Source: a virus
Direction: 5' to 3' (one strand)
Virus record (IMG/VR): IMGVR_UViG_3300027963_000042
Span: 1 to 64,000 of that record
DNA: 64,000 bases
Positions 7,705 through 15,538 of the stretch are shown here, in pieces. The first letter of the stretch is position 1. Every line of letters begins with the position of its first letter. A program made the position numbers and the translations under genes. The notes under the pieces are model-generated. The model saw only the letters and a program-made list of their open reading frames with translations. It was not told where the DNA came from and did no database searches.

Positions 7705-9261
7705 TTATGGTTTAAGTGTGGTGAATTCGCCTTTAATGAAATTGATGTGCTGAGCTTTACCGTCATGGTGAATTATAACGTGCGATTGAAGCCATCCGCT
7801 AGGCCCGATATTATAATTAACCCTTAGCTTAGTTGATGTACCTACTGCAAGTGCTCCGTCTTTTCTACCCGGTGAGTGATAGTGACCGACTACTATTTTA
7901 GTATTAAGTTTTCTGAATTGTACTAAGGATCCTCTGGTTCCGCTAGAACCAATATCTCCATGTTGGCCTAATTCCCAGCCATTGATTACCAAGCTATCGC
8001 TTCTGCCTAGAGTTTTGTACTTGGGGTATTTAGCGTTTATTAAATAAGGTATAACACCGTTTGGAGCCACACCTTTAAGTAGCAATGCACTGTATTCCAT
8101 ATACTCTATGGAATTTTTCATGGTCGAAGCCTTTCTCCAATCAGTTCCTTTTAGCCATCTATCCAAAAAATCATCATGATTACTTCTAACAATTACCACG
8201 TTATATTCTTCAAAGCTTTTTAATCCATCAAGCATGGCATCAACTTCACTCTTAAGAGAATTAGTTCCGTCTAATTCTCTTTGATATTGTATGAAAGGAT
8301 CTTTTGATTCGTGGTGGTTAATAGAAAGCCCATCAAATACATCATGAAGAACTACGTGTTCCGGTTTTAGATTCTTGAATAGATCAAGTGTTTTTAAAAT
8401 GACCCTTTCGTCATGCTGGCCGTAGTGAATATCTCCTAATATAGCAGCTGCAATCGAATCAATCTTAGAAACTTCCCCTTCCTCAACTTTATAGTATAAA
8501 TCGCAGAAATCCCCATCTTCGGTAGCTGTAACCTGTCTGGCAAAGAATGTATTTGCATCTTTAATTTCCACTATAACAAAACCTAATGTGTGATGAAATT
8601 CACCCTTCTTTCCTGATTTTGAATCGGTGTAGTTTTTAAGAGTACATGCTCCGGTGGTCATCATCATCTTAGGAAGATTTCCCTCGAGGACAGGAATTGT
8701 TTCCATATGAACTCTTGGTGATCCAAAGACGCAAGAATTAATTCCGCTCATACCTTGTAGTCCTGTCATTGGATCTACCGCAGTAGGTTGAATCTTGACA
8801 TCTGACATGATCCACATATGTTTATGAACCTCATGACGATTGGCATCAAGATATATTGCTATTCTATTTGACCATTCGTCATAACTTCTGTCAGAAAAAA
8901 CTGAAGTTGGATTTTTATATCTTCCTGCAATGACGTGAATGTCTGCATCTATCTCTTTGGCGTAAGCCTCTATGTTCATTATAAAATCCTCATGAACTGG
9001 AGTATCGTTCTGTGCCCAAGTAATTATAAATTTCTTTTTCTTCTTGTCAAATTTTCTTTCCTTAGCCTTTATGTACTGTGGTGACTCTGTTAGTGCTTTT
9101 TCTGTTATGCCTAATTTAGAAATCCATTTTTGTATTGTCCTTTCGGATTTTCCTATAAGATCACTTAGGGTTTTCATTCTCTGATCCCATGTTAAATCTC
9201 TGTTCCAGTAAATATCCGACATTTTAGATATTTGCTCGTCGTTTAATTCTTCAAACTTCAT
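7705..9261 (-). CDS. HTH - calcineurin-like metallophosphoesterase
   Basis: The chosen start is the ATG at 9261 (MKFEELNDEQ), giving 518 residues; an upstream TTG adds two. Residues 1-60 look like a helix-turn-helix (WDQRMKTLSDLIGKSERTIQ). From about residue 275 the metal-binding motifs of the calcineurin-like family appear in order: GDIHYG, DVFDG, SNHDDF, GQHGD and GHYHSP. The middle also contains a conserved-looking beta region. The combination suggests DNA binding plus phosphodiesterase or nuclease activity. It is the first gene after a 15-bp direct repeat and may head a unit running to the RNase HII remnant. Confidence 0.75.
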   Translation of the reverse strand: MKFEELNDEQISKMSDIYWNRDLTWDQRMKTLSDLIGKSERTIQKWISKLGITEKALTESPQYIKAKERKFDKKKKKFIITWAQNDTPVHEDFIMNIEAYAKEIDADIHVIAGRYKNPTSVFSDRSYDEWSNRIAIYLDANRHEVHKHMWIMSDVKIQPTAVDPMTGLQGMSGINSCVFGSPRVHMETIPVLEGNLPKMMMTTGACTLKNYTDSKSGKKGEFHHTLGFVIVEIKDANTFFARQVTATEDGDFCDLYYKVEEGEVSKIDSIAAAILGDIHYGQHDERVILKTLDLFKNLKPEHVVLHDVFDGLSINHHESKDPFIQYQRELDGTNSLKSEVDAMLDGLKSFEEYNVVIVRSNHDDFLDRWLKGTDWRKASTMKNSIEYMEYSALLLKGVAPNGVIPYLINAKYPKYKTLGRSDSLVINGWELGQHGDIGSSGTRGSLVQFRKLNTKIVVGHYHSPGRKDGALAVGTSTKLRVNYNIGPSGWLQSHVIIHHDGKAQHINFIKGEFTTLKP

Positions 9262-9296
9262 TAGCAAGTGTTAAGTTTATTATTAGCAAGTGTTAA
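9260..9296. repeat. Two direct copies of a 15-bp sequence upstream of the phosphoesterase gene
   Basis: ATTAGCAAGTGTTAA occurs at 9260-9274 and again at 9282-9296, a 22-bp period (two helical turns). The first copy touches the start codon of the HTH-phosphoesterase gene. This geometry suits an operator, possibly autoregulatory, but could be a chance tandem duplication. Confidence 0.5.
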
Positions 9297-9360
9297 AGTT
9301 ACTGGTTATTATATACTTTTTCCAATTAAAGGTTTCAATTATATAAAAACGGATAAGCAG

Positions 9361-9639
9361 TTAAAAATTATAAGCTTTATCAGAAAATCTTTCTCCTGTA
9401 GCTCCTACTATATCATCATATATTTTAGACTCTTCCGCTTCTCTTTCCAGCTCCTCGAAGAACTCTTTTATATAAGTGCATTTTTCAAATTCCTCGGTAG
9501 ACTCATAGTATACAAGAAGAGATTTTTTGATGCTTTCCCTCTTGGGGTATATTTTTGCTGACAATATGCTACCGACTCCATATTTTTTCATGGTAGCTAT
9601 TGCATTTTCGAATACCCCTCTATCTATTTTTCTTTCCAA
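9361..9639 (-). CDS. Small protein with UVR-like helical motif
   Basis: About 92 residues with a TTG start at 9639 (or ATG 16 codons later), beginning 6 nt after the previous gene's stop. The segment STEEFEKCTYIKEFFEELE follows the UVR/UvrBC helix-hairpin pattern (acidic-x-[YF]-E-x-[AC]-x-x-[LI]-x-x-x-[IF]). The gene just upstream and the one at 26608-26943 carry the same short pattern, so these may be distant paralogues. Function unknown. Confidence 0.55.
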   Translation of the reverse strand: MERKIDRGVFENAIATMKKYGVGSILSAKIYPKRESIKKSLLVYYESTEEFEKCTYIKEFFEELEREAEESKIYDDIVGATGERFSDKAYNF

Positions 9640-9645
9640 TTCTTA

Positions 9646-9834
9646 TTATATTGTTGTTGGATTATCTATCTCTTTTATTATGCTTAAAAGATGATTGCAT
9701 TTTTCATAGTCCTCAAAATACTCAAGTAATTTTATGCAATCTAATATTTTATCTTTATCCCGGATTCTTTCTCTTACTATCGCAGAATAGATTATTAGAT
9801 TCTTGTTGTATATTTCCTTCTCATTATCTTTCAT
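9646..9834 (-). CDS. Small protein with UVR-like helical motif
   Basis: A 62-residue, mostly helical protein with an ATG start. LEYFEDYEKCNHLLSIIKEI matches the UVR-like pattern of its neighbour at 9361-9639. Such motifs mediate helical-hairpin protein contacts in UvrB, UvrC and ClpC adaptors. No enzyme domain is present, so it is probably an adaptor or inhibitor (inference). Confidence 0.55.
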   Translation of the reverse strand: MKDNEKEIYNKNLIIYSAIVRERIRDKDKILDCIKLLEYFEDYEKCNHLLSIIKEIDNPTTI

Positions 9835-9911
9835 GAGATCATCATCCTGATATTATTTAATTTACAAAAATTGTAGTATTTGCGAATAGCTAGGTTCAGC
9901 CTTTTATAAAC

Positions 9912-9946
9912 AAAAAACCCTCATGCTATATATTAACATGAGGGGT
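9912..9946 (-). terminator. Rho-independent terminator
   Basis: CCCTCATG and CATGAGGG form an 8-bp stem followed on the minus strand by a T run (plus-strand CAAAAAA). It closes the unit ending with the coiled-coil membrane protein. Confidence 0.75.
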
Positions 9947-9965
9947 ATTTTAACTAGTTATTGTC

Positions 9966-10352
9966 TTAAGGAGCTACTCCAAAAATAACTTTTAGTGCAA
10001 TAGCTAATATAGCTCCAAAAATAATCCAAAGAGCTTTATTAACACCGCTTTGCCATTTCTTAAGAGAATCAACATCGATATTAAATTTCATATAATCTTC
10101 ATATCTGTTTTCTTCAGCTAATCTAAATTTGGTATTCTCATTAACTTTAACAATAACGCCAGATTCTGGATCAAGAAGCTTTTTCTTCATATCCGAAATA
10201 TCATCCTTCATAGACCTTTGGTCTTTCTTAAGATCCTCCATTGTTGTTTGCAGGTGTTTTAATTCACCATTCGGCATATTAGCTTTAAGATGATTCAGTT
10301 CATCTAAAATCTGCTTCATTAAAAACGTGCTTGTTATATCTTTTTCTTCCAT
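9966..10352 (-). CDS. Coiled-coil protein with C-terminal membrane anchor
   Basis: The ATG at 10352 gives MEEKDITSTFLMKQILDE and 128 residues; an upstream TTG would add eight. About residues 10-60 are heptad-patterned (LQTTMEDLKKDQRSMKDDI). Residues 105-125 form a membrane segment (ALWIIFGAILAIALKVIFGV). The layout resembles XhlA-type and other holin-accessory proteins, which makes a lysis role plausible but unproven. A GATATATA box lies 43 nt upstream and a terminator follows, so it seems to be its own unit. Confidence 0.65.
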   Translation of the reverse strand: MEEKDITSTFLMKQILDELNHLKANMPNGELKHLQTTMEDLKKDQRSMKDDISDMKKKLLDPESGVIVKVNENTKFRLAEENRYEDYMKFNIDVDSLKKWQSGVNKALWIIFGAILAIALKVIFGVAP

Positions 10353-10395
10353 TGTCTTTCGGTTAATTTTGCCCAATTCCCAAAAGATAACTGAT

Positions 10396-10403
10396 TATAT
10401 ATC
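10396..10403 (-). promoter_or_regulatory. GATATATA motif, candidate phage promoter
   Basis: GATATATA 43 nt before the ATG of the coiled-coil membrane protein. This is one of the few copies not linked to a capsid-targeting-like peptide. Confidence 0.35.
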
Positions 10404-10437
10404 CTGGAAGGTCTAAGATCTAAATGGTTTTTAAAAA

Positions 10438-10662
10438 TTATCTGAGGGTTTTTCCCTGAGGATATTCAACGGTTATTCCAATTGAGAACTCACTGAATAC
10501 CTCGAAAGCATCTTCCGATGCTTTTACGTAAAATACACCATAGAAAGGCTCATCTTTTTCGCACACTTTATCCGTTATTATTTCACAATTAAAGTAGTTT
10601 ATAAGGGAGCAAGCCTCTATATGAGATTTGGGATCGTGGGTTTTTACGTAAAATTCAACCAT
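10438..10662 (-). CDS. Hypothetical protein
   Basis: A 74-residue protein, soluble and mixed alpha/beta (MVEFYVKTHDPKSHIEACSL; GITVEYPQGKTLR). No domain was recognised. Its start codon overlaps the stop of the upstream gene (TAATG), so the two are translationally coupled. Confidence 0.55.
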   Translation of the reverse strand: MVEFYVKTHDPKSHIEACSLINYFNCEIITDKVCEKDEPFYGVFYVKASEDAFEVFSEFSIGITVEYPQGKTLR

Positions 10663-10946
10663 TATCTTTTCCCAGTTACTATTTCTGATATGATATTACT
10701 GTTCATTCTATAGTAATTTTCTTCAGAGTCCTTAACTAACATTAATACCTGATCTATAGTACCCATTAATTTCATGCTCTTTTCCTCGAACACAAATTCA
10801 GAACCTAGATGGCTAACCTCTAAAGAGGCTCTACGAATCCATTTGGTTTGGTTCCTTCCGTAAAGATCCGCATAGTGTTTAAGCATTTCCTTACTGGGGG
10901 CTTTAAATGGGATTAATTCGGACTTTTTATTTTTATTATCTTCCAT
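10662..10946 (-). CDS. Hypothetical protein
   Basis: A 94-residue protein with a lysine-rich N-terminus (MEDNKNKKSELIPFKAPSKE) and no recognisable domain. It overlaps the upstream gene by 11 bp and the downstream gene by one base, forming a tightly packed three-gene run. Confidence 0.55.
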   Translation of the reverse strand: MEDNKNKKSELIPFKAPSKEMLKHYADLYGRNQTKWIRRASLEVSHLGSEFVFEEKSMKLMGTIDQVLMLVKDSEENYYRMNSNIISEIVTGKR

Positions 10947-11124
10947 AATAGATTGGGTTCTTTGTGAGTTCTTTAATGTCTATGTGTTTATTGTCTTTTA
11001 GTGAGCCTGCTATTTTTCTCATTTTATCACCCAATTCCATGTTGTTTGGTGTTTCCTGTGTGATCATGAGAATTAAATCTTTCAAATCCTCGTAGTTTTT
11101 TGGTGTTTGTAGTTCATCATTCAT
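10936..11124 (-). CDS. Hypothetical small protein
   Basis: A 62-residue charged helical protein (YEDLKDLILMITQETPNNME). No membrane or binding motif. It is first in the overlapping run downstream of the dCMP-hydroxymethylase-like gene. Confidence 0.5.
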   Translation of the reverse strand: MNDELQTPKNYEDLKDLILMITQETPNNMELGDKMRKIAGSLKDNKHIDIKELTKNPIYYGR

Positions 11125-11142
11125 TGTGAATTTAGTTATTTT

Positions 11143-11928
11143 TTACATATTAGACTGCCTCAATATGCCTTTCTCGCTATTAAAGCAATGTAACGAAGTT
11201 ATGTGCATAACAAAGTAACCAGGGGTAACATCTGACCATCTTTCAGGATCTCTTTGTTTTAAGTTGTCTAACAACCACATAAGTTTTCTGCATGCCATAT
11301 AAACATCGTCTCTAAAGTGTCTTATATAATCACATGATCTTATGTAATAAGTCATATGAATCCAATTTCCTCTCCTGATAAACTGATATCCCAAGGTGCA
11401 TGGTACGCGTTCCCCGTGAACTGTTCCTGTATCTTCTGGAAACCAAATAGGTAAAAATGCTTGTCTAGTAAAAGGCTCTCTCTCCATAAGATCTACCACA
11501 TCGCCAAAATCGCCATATTCATATCTAATACCTTCCATTTTACTATTAGGAACCTCCGAAGCAAATTTAGGCCAAATTCTTTCTGGGTATGTATGTGAGA
11601 ATTTATCATGTCCTCCGAATTGAGCGTTATTTTTCTGAGCAAAAGGCCATCTAACATGCGATGGGGGAGGATTTAATGGTTGACCCCCTACTCTCTCACC
11701 AAAATGCTCATCTGCCCAAGGCAAATTTGGTCTGATCTCCGTTACTAATTCATCTATGGTGTGTGGCATAAAAAACTGGAAAGAATGATTCATACTTTCC
11801 CACATATCGTCAGGAGATTCTATCCCCTGCCATCTTTCTGTTTTAACAACATAACCGTGATTAAATAGTTCCTCCTTGGTCCATTTAATTGCTTCGCTTG
11901 GTTTGTAAAAAGTTTTTATGCCTGCCAT
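11143..11928 (-). CDS. Thymidylate-synthase-fold protein, probable dCMP hydroxymethylase or methylase
   Basis: A 261-residue protein. GERVPCTLGYQF supplies the catalytic Cys (C177), and TYYIRSCD (residues 193-200) matches the phosphate-binding R-S-C-D of thymidylate synthases. Eight residues after that Asp, where thymidylate synthases have the substrate-selecting Asn (N177 in E. coli numbering), this protein has Asp208. The same change marks dCMP hydroxymethylases such as T4 gp42. It therefore probably uses dCMP to make 5-hydroxymethyl- or 5-methyl-dCMP, which would support modified cytosine in the phage DNA. The window's glycosyltransferases could then glycosylate it. Substrate and product are inference. 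Confidence 0.68.
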   Translation of the reverse strand: MAGIKTFYKPSEAIKWTKEELFNHGYVVKTERWQGIESPDDMWESMNHSFQFFMPHTIDELVTEIRPNLPWADEHFGERVGGQPLNPPPSHVRWPFAQKNNAQFGGHDKFSHTYPERIWPKFASEVPNSKMEGIRYEYGDFGDVVDLMEREPFTRQAFLPIWFPEDTGTVHGERVPCTLGYQFIRRGNWIHMTYYIRSCDYIRHFRDDVYMACRKLMWLLDNLKQRDPERWSDVTPGYFVMHITSLHCFNSEKGILRQSNM

Positions 11929-11974
11929 ATCCTAGTTTATAGAAGTTTTAGAATAAAGTGAGAAATAAATTTCA

Positions 11975-12634
11975 CTATACATGTAAAATTACTGGTGAAT
12001 TTTTAACCTCGTAATACAAATCAAGAATACTTGCATTTACGTAGATTACGCCATCCTTTTCAACTACACCATCAGCCTCGTGGATATGGCCAAAAACATG
12101 AACCTTTAAATCAGAAAGGTCCTTTATTTTATTGGCTAATTCAGGACATCCAACTCTAAGACCTGATTTAGTAGCATCAAGTGTTAGGTAAGGTGGTCCG
12201 TGGGTTATTAAAATATTAGTGTCTACTGGGATAAGATCCCAGTGTTCATTTATTTTCTCCTCGACTCTATTAAATGCCCAATCATGAAACCATGGGGTGA
12301 CTGGACTACCCCAGAATCTTAAACCTTCCAATTCAACCCCACTGTCATTTAAGTATATTATTCCTGGTCCTATTCTATCCAGTATATCTTTTGCTGCCTC
12401 TGGCGAGTCTTCGAATAAAAAATCATGATTACCTGCAATCATGATTTTATGTTTAAATGGTAATCCTGAATACCACTCTGTAAATTCTTCAACCTCCCAT
12501 TTTCTTCCTCTATATGAAATATCACCCGCATGTACTATAATAGCATCAGGATGGTTCCCGTATATCTCTTTAAGTTGAGCATCTATTTCATAGTGCTTGG
12601 TGTGGGTATCTGATATTAAAACTAAAGTTGGCAT
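11975..12634 (-). CDS. Metallophosphoesterase (MPPED-like)
   Basis: A 219-residue protein containing the full set of calcineurin-like motifs: LVLISDTHTKH, HAGDISYRG, IMIAGNHDFLF, ILITHGPP and HVFGHIHEADG. The size and the compact single-domain form match the MPPED1/239-type phosphodiesterases. Substrate unknown; cyclic nucleotides or signalling nucleotides are possible. It lies between the dCMP-hydroxymethylase-like gene and two small membrane or basic proteins. Confidence 0.8.
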   Translation of the reverse strand: MPTLVLISDTHTKHYEIDAQLKEIYGNHPDAIIVHAGDISYRGRKWEVEEFTEWYSGLPFKHKIMIAGNHDFLFEDSPEAAKDILDRIGPGIIYLNDSGVELEGLRFWGSPVTPWFHDWAFNRVEEKINEHWDLIPVDTNILITHGPPYLTLDATKSGLRVGCPELANKIKDLSDLKVHVFGHIHEADGVVEKDGVIYVNASILDLYYEVKNSPVILHV

Positions 12635-12664
12635 CTGTTATTATTTTCTTTAATTTTAATTGTT

Positions 12665-12967
12665 TTAATGATCTGCTTTGCTAGTGTCATTAGGCCCAGC
12701 TTCTGCCGGCTTAATATTAACAGAAACGTGTTCTCTGTTACATGCATGAATAACTTTAATTTTAATAGTATCGTGGATGTAAATAACTTCCTGCTTAGGA
12801 CAAACGTGTGATTCTTTTACCAATTCTTTACTATGTAATCCCAAAGAAGACTTTCTGGTCATAGCAATTATAACCCCGAATAATAACATCATAAATATTA
12901 ATATTATAACAGAAATTGGGATTATGCCTATCCAGAATACGCCTCTAAAGTTATTTTTGTTTTTCAT
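12665..12967 (-). CDS. Single-span membrane protein
   Basis: A 100-residue protein with a long membrane segment at about residues 10-35 (VFWIGIIPISVIILIFMMLL) and a soluble C-terminal part with two Cys residues. It overlaps the upstream gene by 17 bp. Orientation and size fit an inner-membrane spanin or an envelope-remodelling protein, but nothing specific identifies it. Confidence 0.6.
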   Translation of the reverse strand: MKNKNNFRGVFWIGIIPISVIILIFMMLLFGVIIAMTRKSSLGLHSKELVKESHVCPKQEVIYIHDTIKIKVIHACNREHVSVNIKPAEAGPNDTSKADH

Positions 12968-13373
12968 TTAGTTTTTTTATTATTGATTTAAGACTATGCT
13001 GAACGTTATTTTTATATTCATCCTCCATCTGATTCCTTCTTTTTTCTACCTCCTCTATAAAAGTTTCGGTTAGCATCCTTTCTGATTTTTGTGAAAGAGG
13101 AACGTTATATCCATATACATGATTTACTATTGATATCTGATTGTGGCCTAGTACTAAAAGCATAGACTTATCTCTAGTTCTTATATAATATTTTCCTGAT
13201 AAAGGGGAGGTAAGAAGCTCCGACTCAGGATCCTTTAAAAGTTTTCTGAATATAGATGCGGTTTCTCTTTCGCTCTCTTCTATTTTGGAGCAATTTAACG
13301 GATTCATTATTCGATAAAATTTAATTCCTATTTTCTGTGTAATTCTTTTTAGCGTGTGAATTCTGTTGTCCAT
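12951..13373 (-). CDS. Hypothetical basic protein
   Basis: A 140-residue basic protein with a helical C-terminal tail (EVEKRRNQMEDEYKNNVQHS). No recognised domain. It overlaps the membrane-protein gene downstream, suggesting coordinated translation. The 137-bp gap upstream (13374-13510) contains a terminator and AT-rich sequence. Confidence 0.55.
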   Translation of the reverse strand: MDNRIHTLKRITQKIGIKFYRIMNPLNCSKIEESERETASIFRKLLKDPESELLTSPLSGKYYIRTRDKSMLLVLGHNQISIVNHVYGYNVPLSQKSERMLTETFIEEVEKRRNQMEDEYKNNVQHSLKSIIKKLNEKQK

Positions 13374-13452
13374 TTTTTTAATTTGTTGATTAGTACTTTT
13401 TTTATTTTATGCAAATTTATATAGCGATCCCGAATAAAAAAAATATTTTCAC

Positions 13453-13491
13453 AAAAAAACCTGCTAATTTATGATATTAGCAGGTTTTTTT
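13453..13491 (-). terminator. Rho-independent terminator
   Basis: AAACCTGCTAAT and ATTAGCAGGTTT form a 12-bp stem flanked by A and T runs, so it can act on both strands. It follows the 103-residue membrane-anchored protein. Confidence 0.8.
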
Positions 13492-13510
13492 AATATAGTT
13501 TCGTTATACA

Positions 13511-13822
13511 TTAACTTAGAAGCATATCGTTTCCTTTATCCTTTGACTTCCTCTCTTTTTTAACTGCAGTTTCTTTTTTAACTATCTTCGCCTTAACCTT
13601 CTTTACCACTTTTTGTTTTGTTGGTTTTTCTTTAACTTCGGTTTTTTCTAATTCTGGTGTAGGTGAAGGCACATTCTCTAATATAACAGGGTATTCATTT
13701 TTTGTAACCTCGGGTACTGTTACTTCTGGTTCTGTTACTGTTGATTCTTTTTTTCTGTTAAATAATAAATATCCGATGTAGGAAACTGCCAATAAGATTA
13801 ATAAGACGATTAAGGTTTGCAT
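13511..13822 (-). CDS. Membrane-anchored protein with Lys-rich tail
   Basis: A 103-residue protein. Residues 1-21 are a membrane anchor (MQTLIVLLILLAVSYIGYLL). A Pro/Val/Glu-rich spacer (TEPEVTVPEVTK) follows, then a strongly basic end (KQKVVKKVKAKIVKKE). This layout could reach across the periplasm or bind nucleic acid or lipopolysaccharide at the membrane. No family recognised. Confidence 0.6.
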   Translation of the reverse strand: MQTLIVLLILLAVSYIGYLLFNRKKESTVTEPEVTVPEVTKNEYPVILENVPSPTPELEKTEVKEKPTKQKVVKKVKAKIVKKETAVKKERKSKDKGNDMLLS

Positions 13823-13874
13823 AAATTTAGTTTTTTAATTTGGTTATTATATATTGATTACGCTGATTTGTTTC

Positions 13875-13910
13875 AAAAAAAATCCTTGTCAATTAGATTA
13901 ACAAGGATTT
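13875..13910 (-). terminator. Terminator of the tmRNA gene
   Basis: AAATCCTTGT and ACAAGGATTT form a 10-bp stem followed on the minus strand by eight Ts, starting a few bases past the 3' end of the tmRNA. Confidence 0.8.
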
Positions 13911-13913
13911 CGT

Positions 13914-14377
13914 GTGGATCTGCAGGGAGTCGAACCCTGGTCTCCTTCAGTTAATACTAAGAATTCATTCACAGGCTTAGAAAGTTTTTTATAAACTTAC
14001 AAACTAATCGGGTTTATGACACCAGCAAACATTTTGCTGTCTTTTAGTGACTTACAGCTTCAGTCAGAGAACTTATACTAACAGCGATCTTAAGGGTATT
14101 GATGTTATCTCAGGGTTACTGATCATAAGCTCTACTTTTTTGGTACTGTTAACCCTTTTTCCCAACGTCACATTTTTTTAAACGGAGTAAGTGAGACTCC
14201 GGAGGTTATGCAGCGTAAGCGTACTCAACCTCAGTTACAGGAGTACCAAACGAGTTGATAGCGTCCCAAACTGATTTTTTGCCATTTATAGCTTTATATA
14301 GGTTATTAAAGTGTTTCCAATACTAACACTGCCTGCATTCAAAGAACTACGCCTGCGGATCAATTCCGGTCAGACCC
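13914..14377 (-). ncRNA. ssrA: tmRNA (transfer-messenger RNA) with an unusual tag
   Basis: The 5' end GGGTCTGACCGG pairs with the 3' end CAGATCC as a 7-bp acceptor stem (one G-U pair). The T arm CAGGG-TTCGACT-CCCTG sits just before it, and the 5' GA...GGAATTGAT element takes the place of the D-arm region. Between these lies a tag frame ending at TAA (14206-14208) with the peptide end TEVEYAYAA, close to the YALAA class of degradation tags. Taking GGC at 14281-14283 as the resume codon gives 25 residues, much longer than the usual 8-15; the resume codon is not certain. tmRNA rescues stalled ribosomes and tags the products for proteolysis. A private terminator follows. Confidence 0.85.
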
Positions 14378-14432
14378 ATTTATTATGTATCTATAGATTA
14401 AGATGGATTATTTGTTTCGGTGACATATCGCT

Positions 14433-15377
14433 CTATAAATAGTCCTTTATATTAGCATAGGTAGCCAAAGCCTTGTACTTTCTCGCATCTTCTGGTGGTA
14501 GATTAGTCATTTCTTTATACATTAGCACCCTATCTTCATCTCCCATCTTCGGCCAGCGTTTTTCTAGAGCTTTCTGATAAGCCATTCCGCTTTTCATTAG
14601 CGCAAAGATGGCGTCTAAAGTTGTTTCAGAGACTGGATTACCAACACAACTGAAAGCCACATCAACTTTCTGAGGTGCTCCCACCAGGGTGGTGAGCTGA
14701 TTATTCTTACAACTGAAAGCCCCATCAACGCTCTGAGGTGCTCCCACCAGTGAGGTGAGCTGATTGTCATCACAATAGAAATCCCCACCAACTTTCTGAG
14801 GTGCTCCCACTAGTGTGGTGAGATGATTGAGACCACAACTGAAACTCCCACCAACACTCTGAGGTGCTCCCACCAGTGAGGTGAGCTGATTGTCATCACA
14901 ATAGAAATACCCATTAACGCTCTGAGGTGCTCCCACCAGTGTGGTGAGCCGATTGTCATCACAATCGAAATACTCACCAACGCTCTGAGGTGCTCCATCA
15001 AGACTCGTGAGCTGATTATTCTCACAATTGAAATACCCACCAACGCTCTGAGGTGCTCCCTCCAGCGTGGTGAGCTGATTATTCTTACAATAGAAACGCC
15101 CACCAACGCTCCGAGGTGCTCCCACCAGTGAGGTGAGCTGATTCCCCTCACAATCGAAATGCCCACTCACTTCCCCGAACTTAACACCTTTAAGATCTGT
15201 CAGACCCTGTTCGTCACAATCGAAATCCCCATCCACATCGACAAAACCTGTTTGGGGATTAAGTTTCCATTCACCATCAGCACATTTATCCAGCCACTTG
15301 ATCTGCTCTTGGGTAAGTGCTGGTGCAGATGCTGATGCACTGGCTTCGAATATCTGATATGGTTTAATGTACTTGAT
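14433..15377 (-). CDS. Leucine-rich repeat protein, start codon apparently lost
   Basis: About ten tandem repeats of roughly 20 residues with the pattern N-x-L-T-x-L-x-G-A-P-x-x-V-x-G-x-F-x-C form most of the chain. It is a paralogue of the protein at 30612-31547. Homology extends upstream to KPYQIFEASASASAPA, aligned with KHVLPYALFEASATAA of the paralogue, but the codon aligned with its ATG is ATC (15375-15377). A stop lies 18 nt further up and no ATG is available, so either the gene is silenced, starts at ATC, or uses an internal GTG at 15236. GATATATA lies 4 nt before the ATC. The repeats probably serve as a binding surface. Confidence 0.7.
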   Translation of the reverse strand: MKYIKPYQIFEASASASAPALTQEQIKWLDKCADGEWKLNPQTGFVDVDGDFDCDEQGLTDLKGVKFGEVSGHFDCEGNQLTSLVGAPRSVGGRFYCKNNQLTTLEGAPQSVGGYFNCENNQLTSLDGAPQSVGEYFDCDDNRLTTLVGAPQSVNGYFYCDDNQLTSLVGAPQSVGGSFSCGLNHLTTLVGAPQKVGGDFYCDDNQLTSLVGAPQSVDGAFSCKNNQLTTLVGAPQKVDVAFSCVGNPVSETTLDAIFALMKSGMAYQKALEKRWPKMGDEDRVLMYKEMTNLPPEDARKYKALATYANIKDYL

Positions 15378-15381
15378 GCTG

Positions 15382-15389
15382 TATATATC
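15382..15389 (-). promoter_or_regulatory. GATATATA motif, candidate phage promoter
   Basis: GATATATA 4 nt before the ATC aligned with the paralogue's start codon. The second leucine-rich repeat gene has the same box 7 nt before its ATG. Confidence 0.4.
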
Positions 15390-15464
15390 CGGGTCTCAAT
15401 GTATGTTTTGACATATGCATCTCGTCAAAGATATTAAAAGCATTTACTATTTCTTAATTTTTTA

Positions 15465-15530
15465 TTACTCAGAGTTGCTCGTGAGCCAAAAGGCTAAGAT
15501 AATGAGAGCTAATACTATAAAAAATTCCAT
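15465..15530 (-). CDS. 21-residue membrane peptide
   Basis: The ATG-initiated frame encodes MEFFIVLALIILAFWLTSNS followed by E. It is almost entirely a membrane helix and starts 8 nt downstream of the lytic transglycosylase stop. Size and position fit a holin-like or lysis-modulating peptide. Too short to classify by homology. Confidence 0.4.
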   Translation of the reverse strand: MEFFIVLALIILAFWLTSNSE

Positions 15531-15538
15531 AATTTACT

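Noticed and set aside
9268-9561. A plus-strand open frame starting opposite the phosphoesterase gene
   Set aside because: It is antisense to the 92-residue gene, has a highly biased Phe/Tyr/Ser composition and no initiation context.
13914-13960. A tRNA gene, from the T arm and acceptor 3' end
   Set aside because: There is no anticodon arm nearby; the matching 5' acceptor strand is about 460 nt away with a tag frame between, so it is a tmRNA.
14640-15180. Regular 60-bp repeats that look at first like a CRISPR array or satellite
   Set aside because: They are in frame and encode leucine-rich repeats; the 'spacers' are conserved too. The same holds for 30820-31370.
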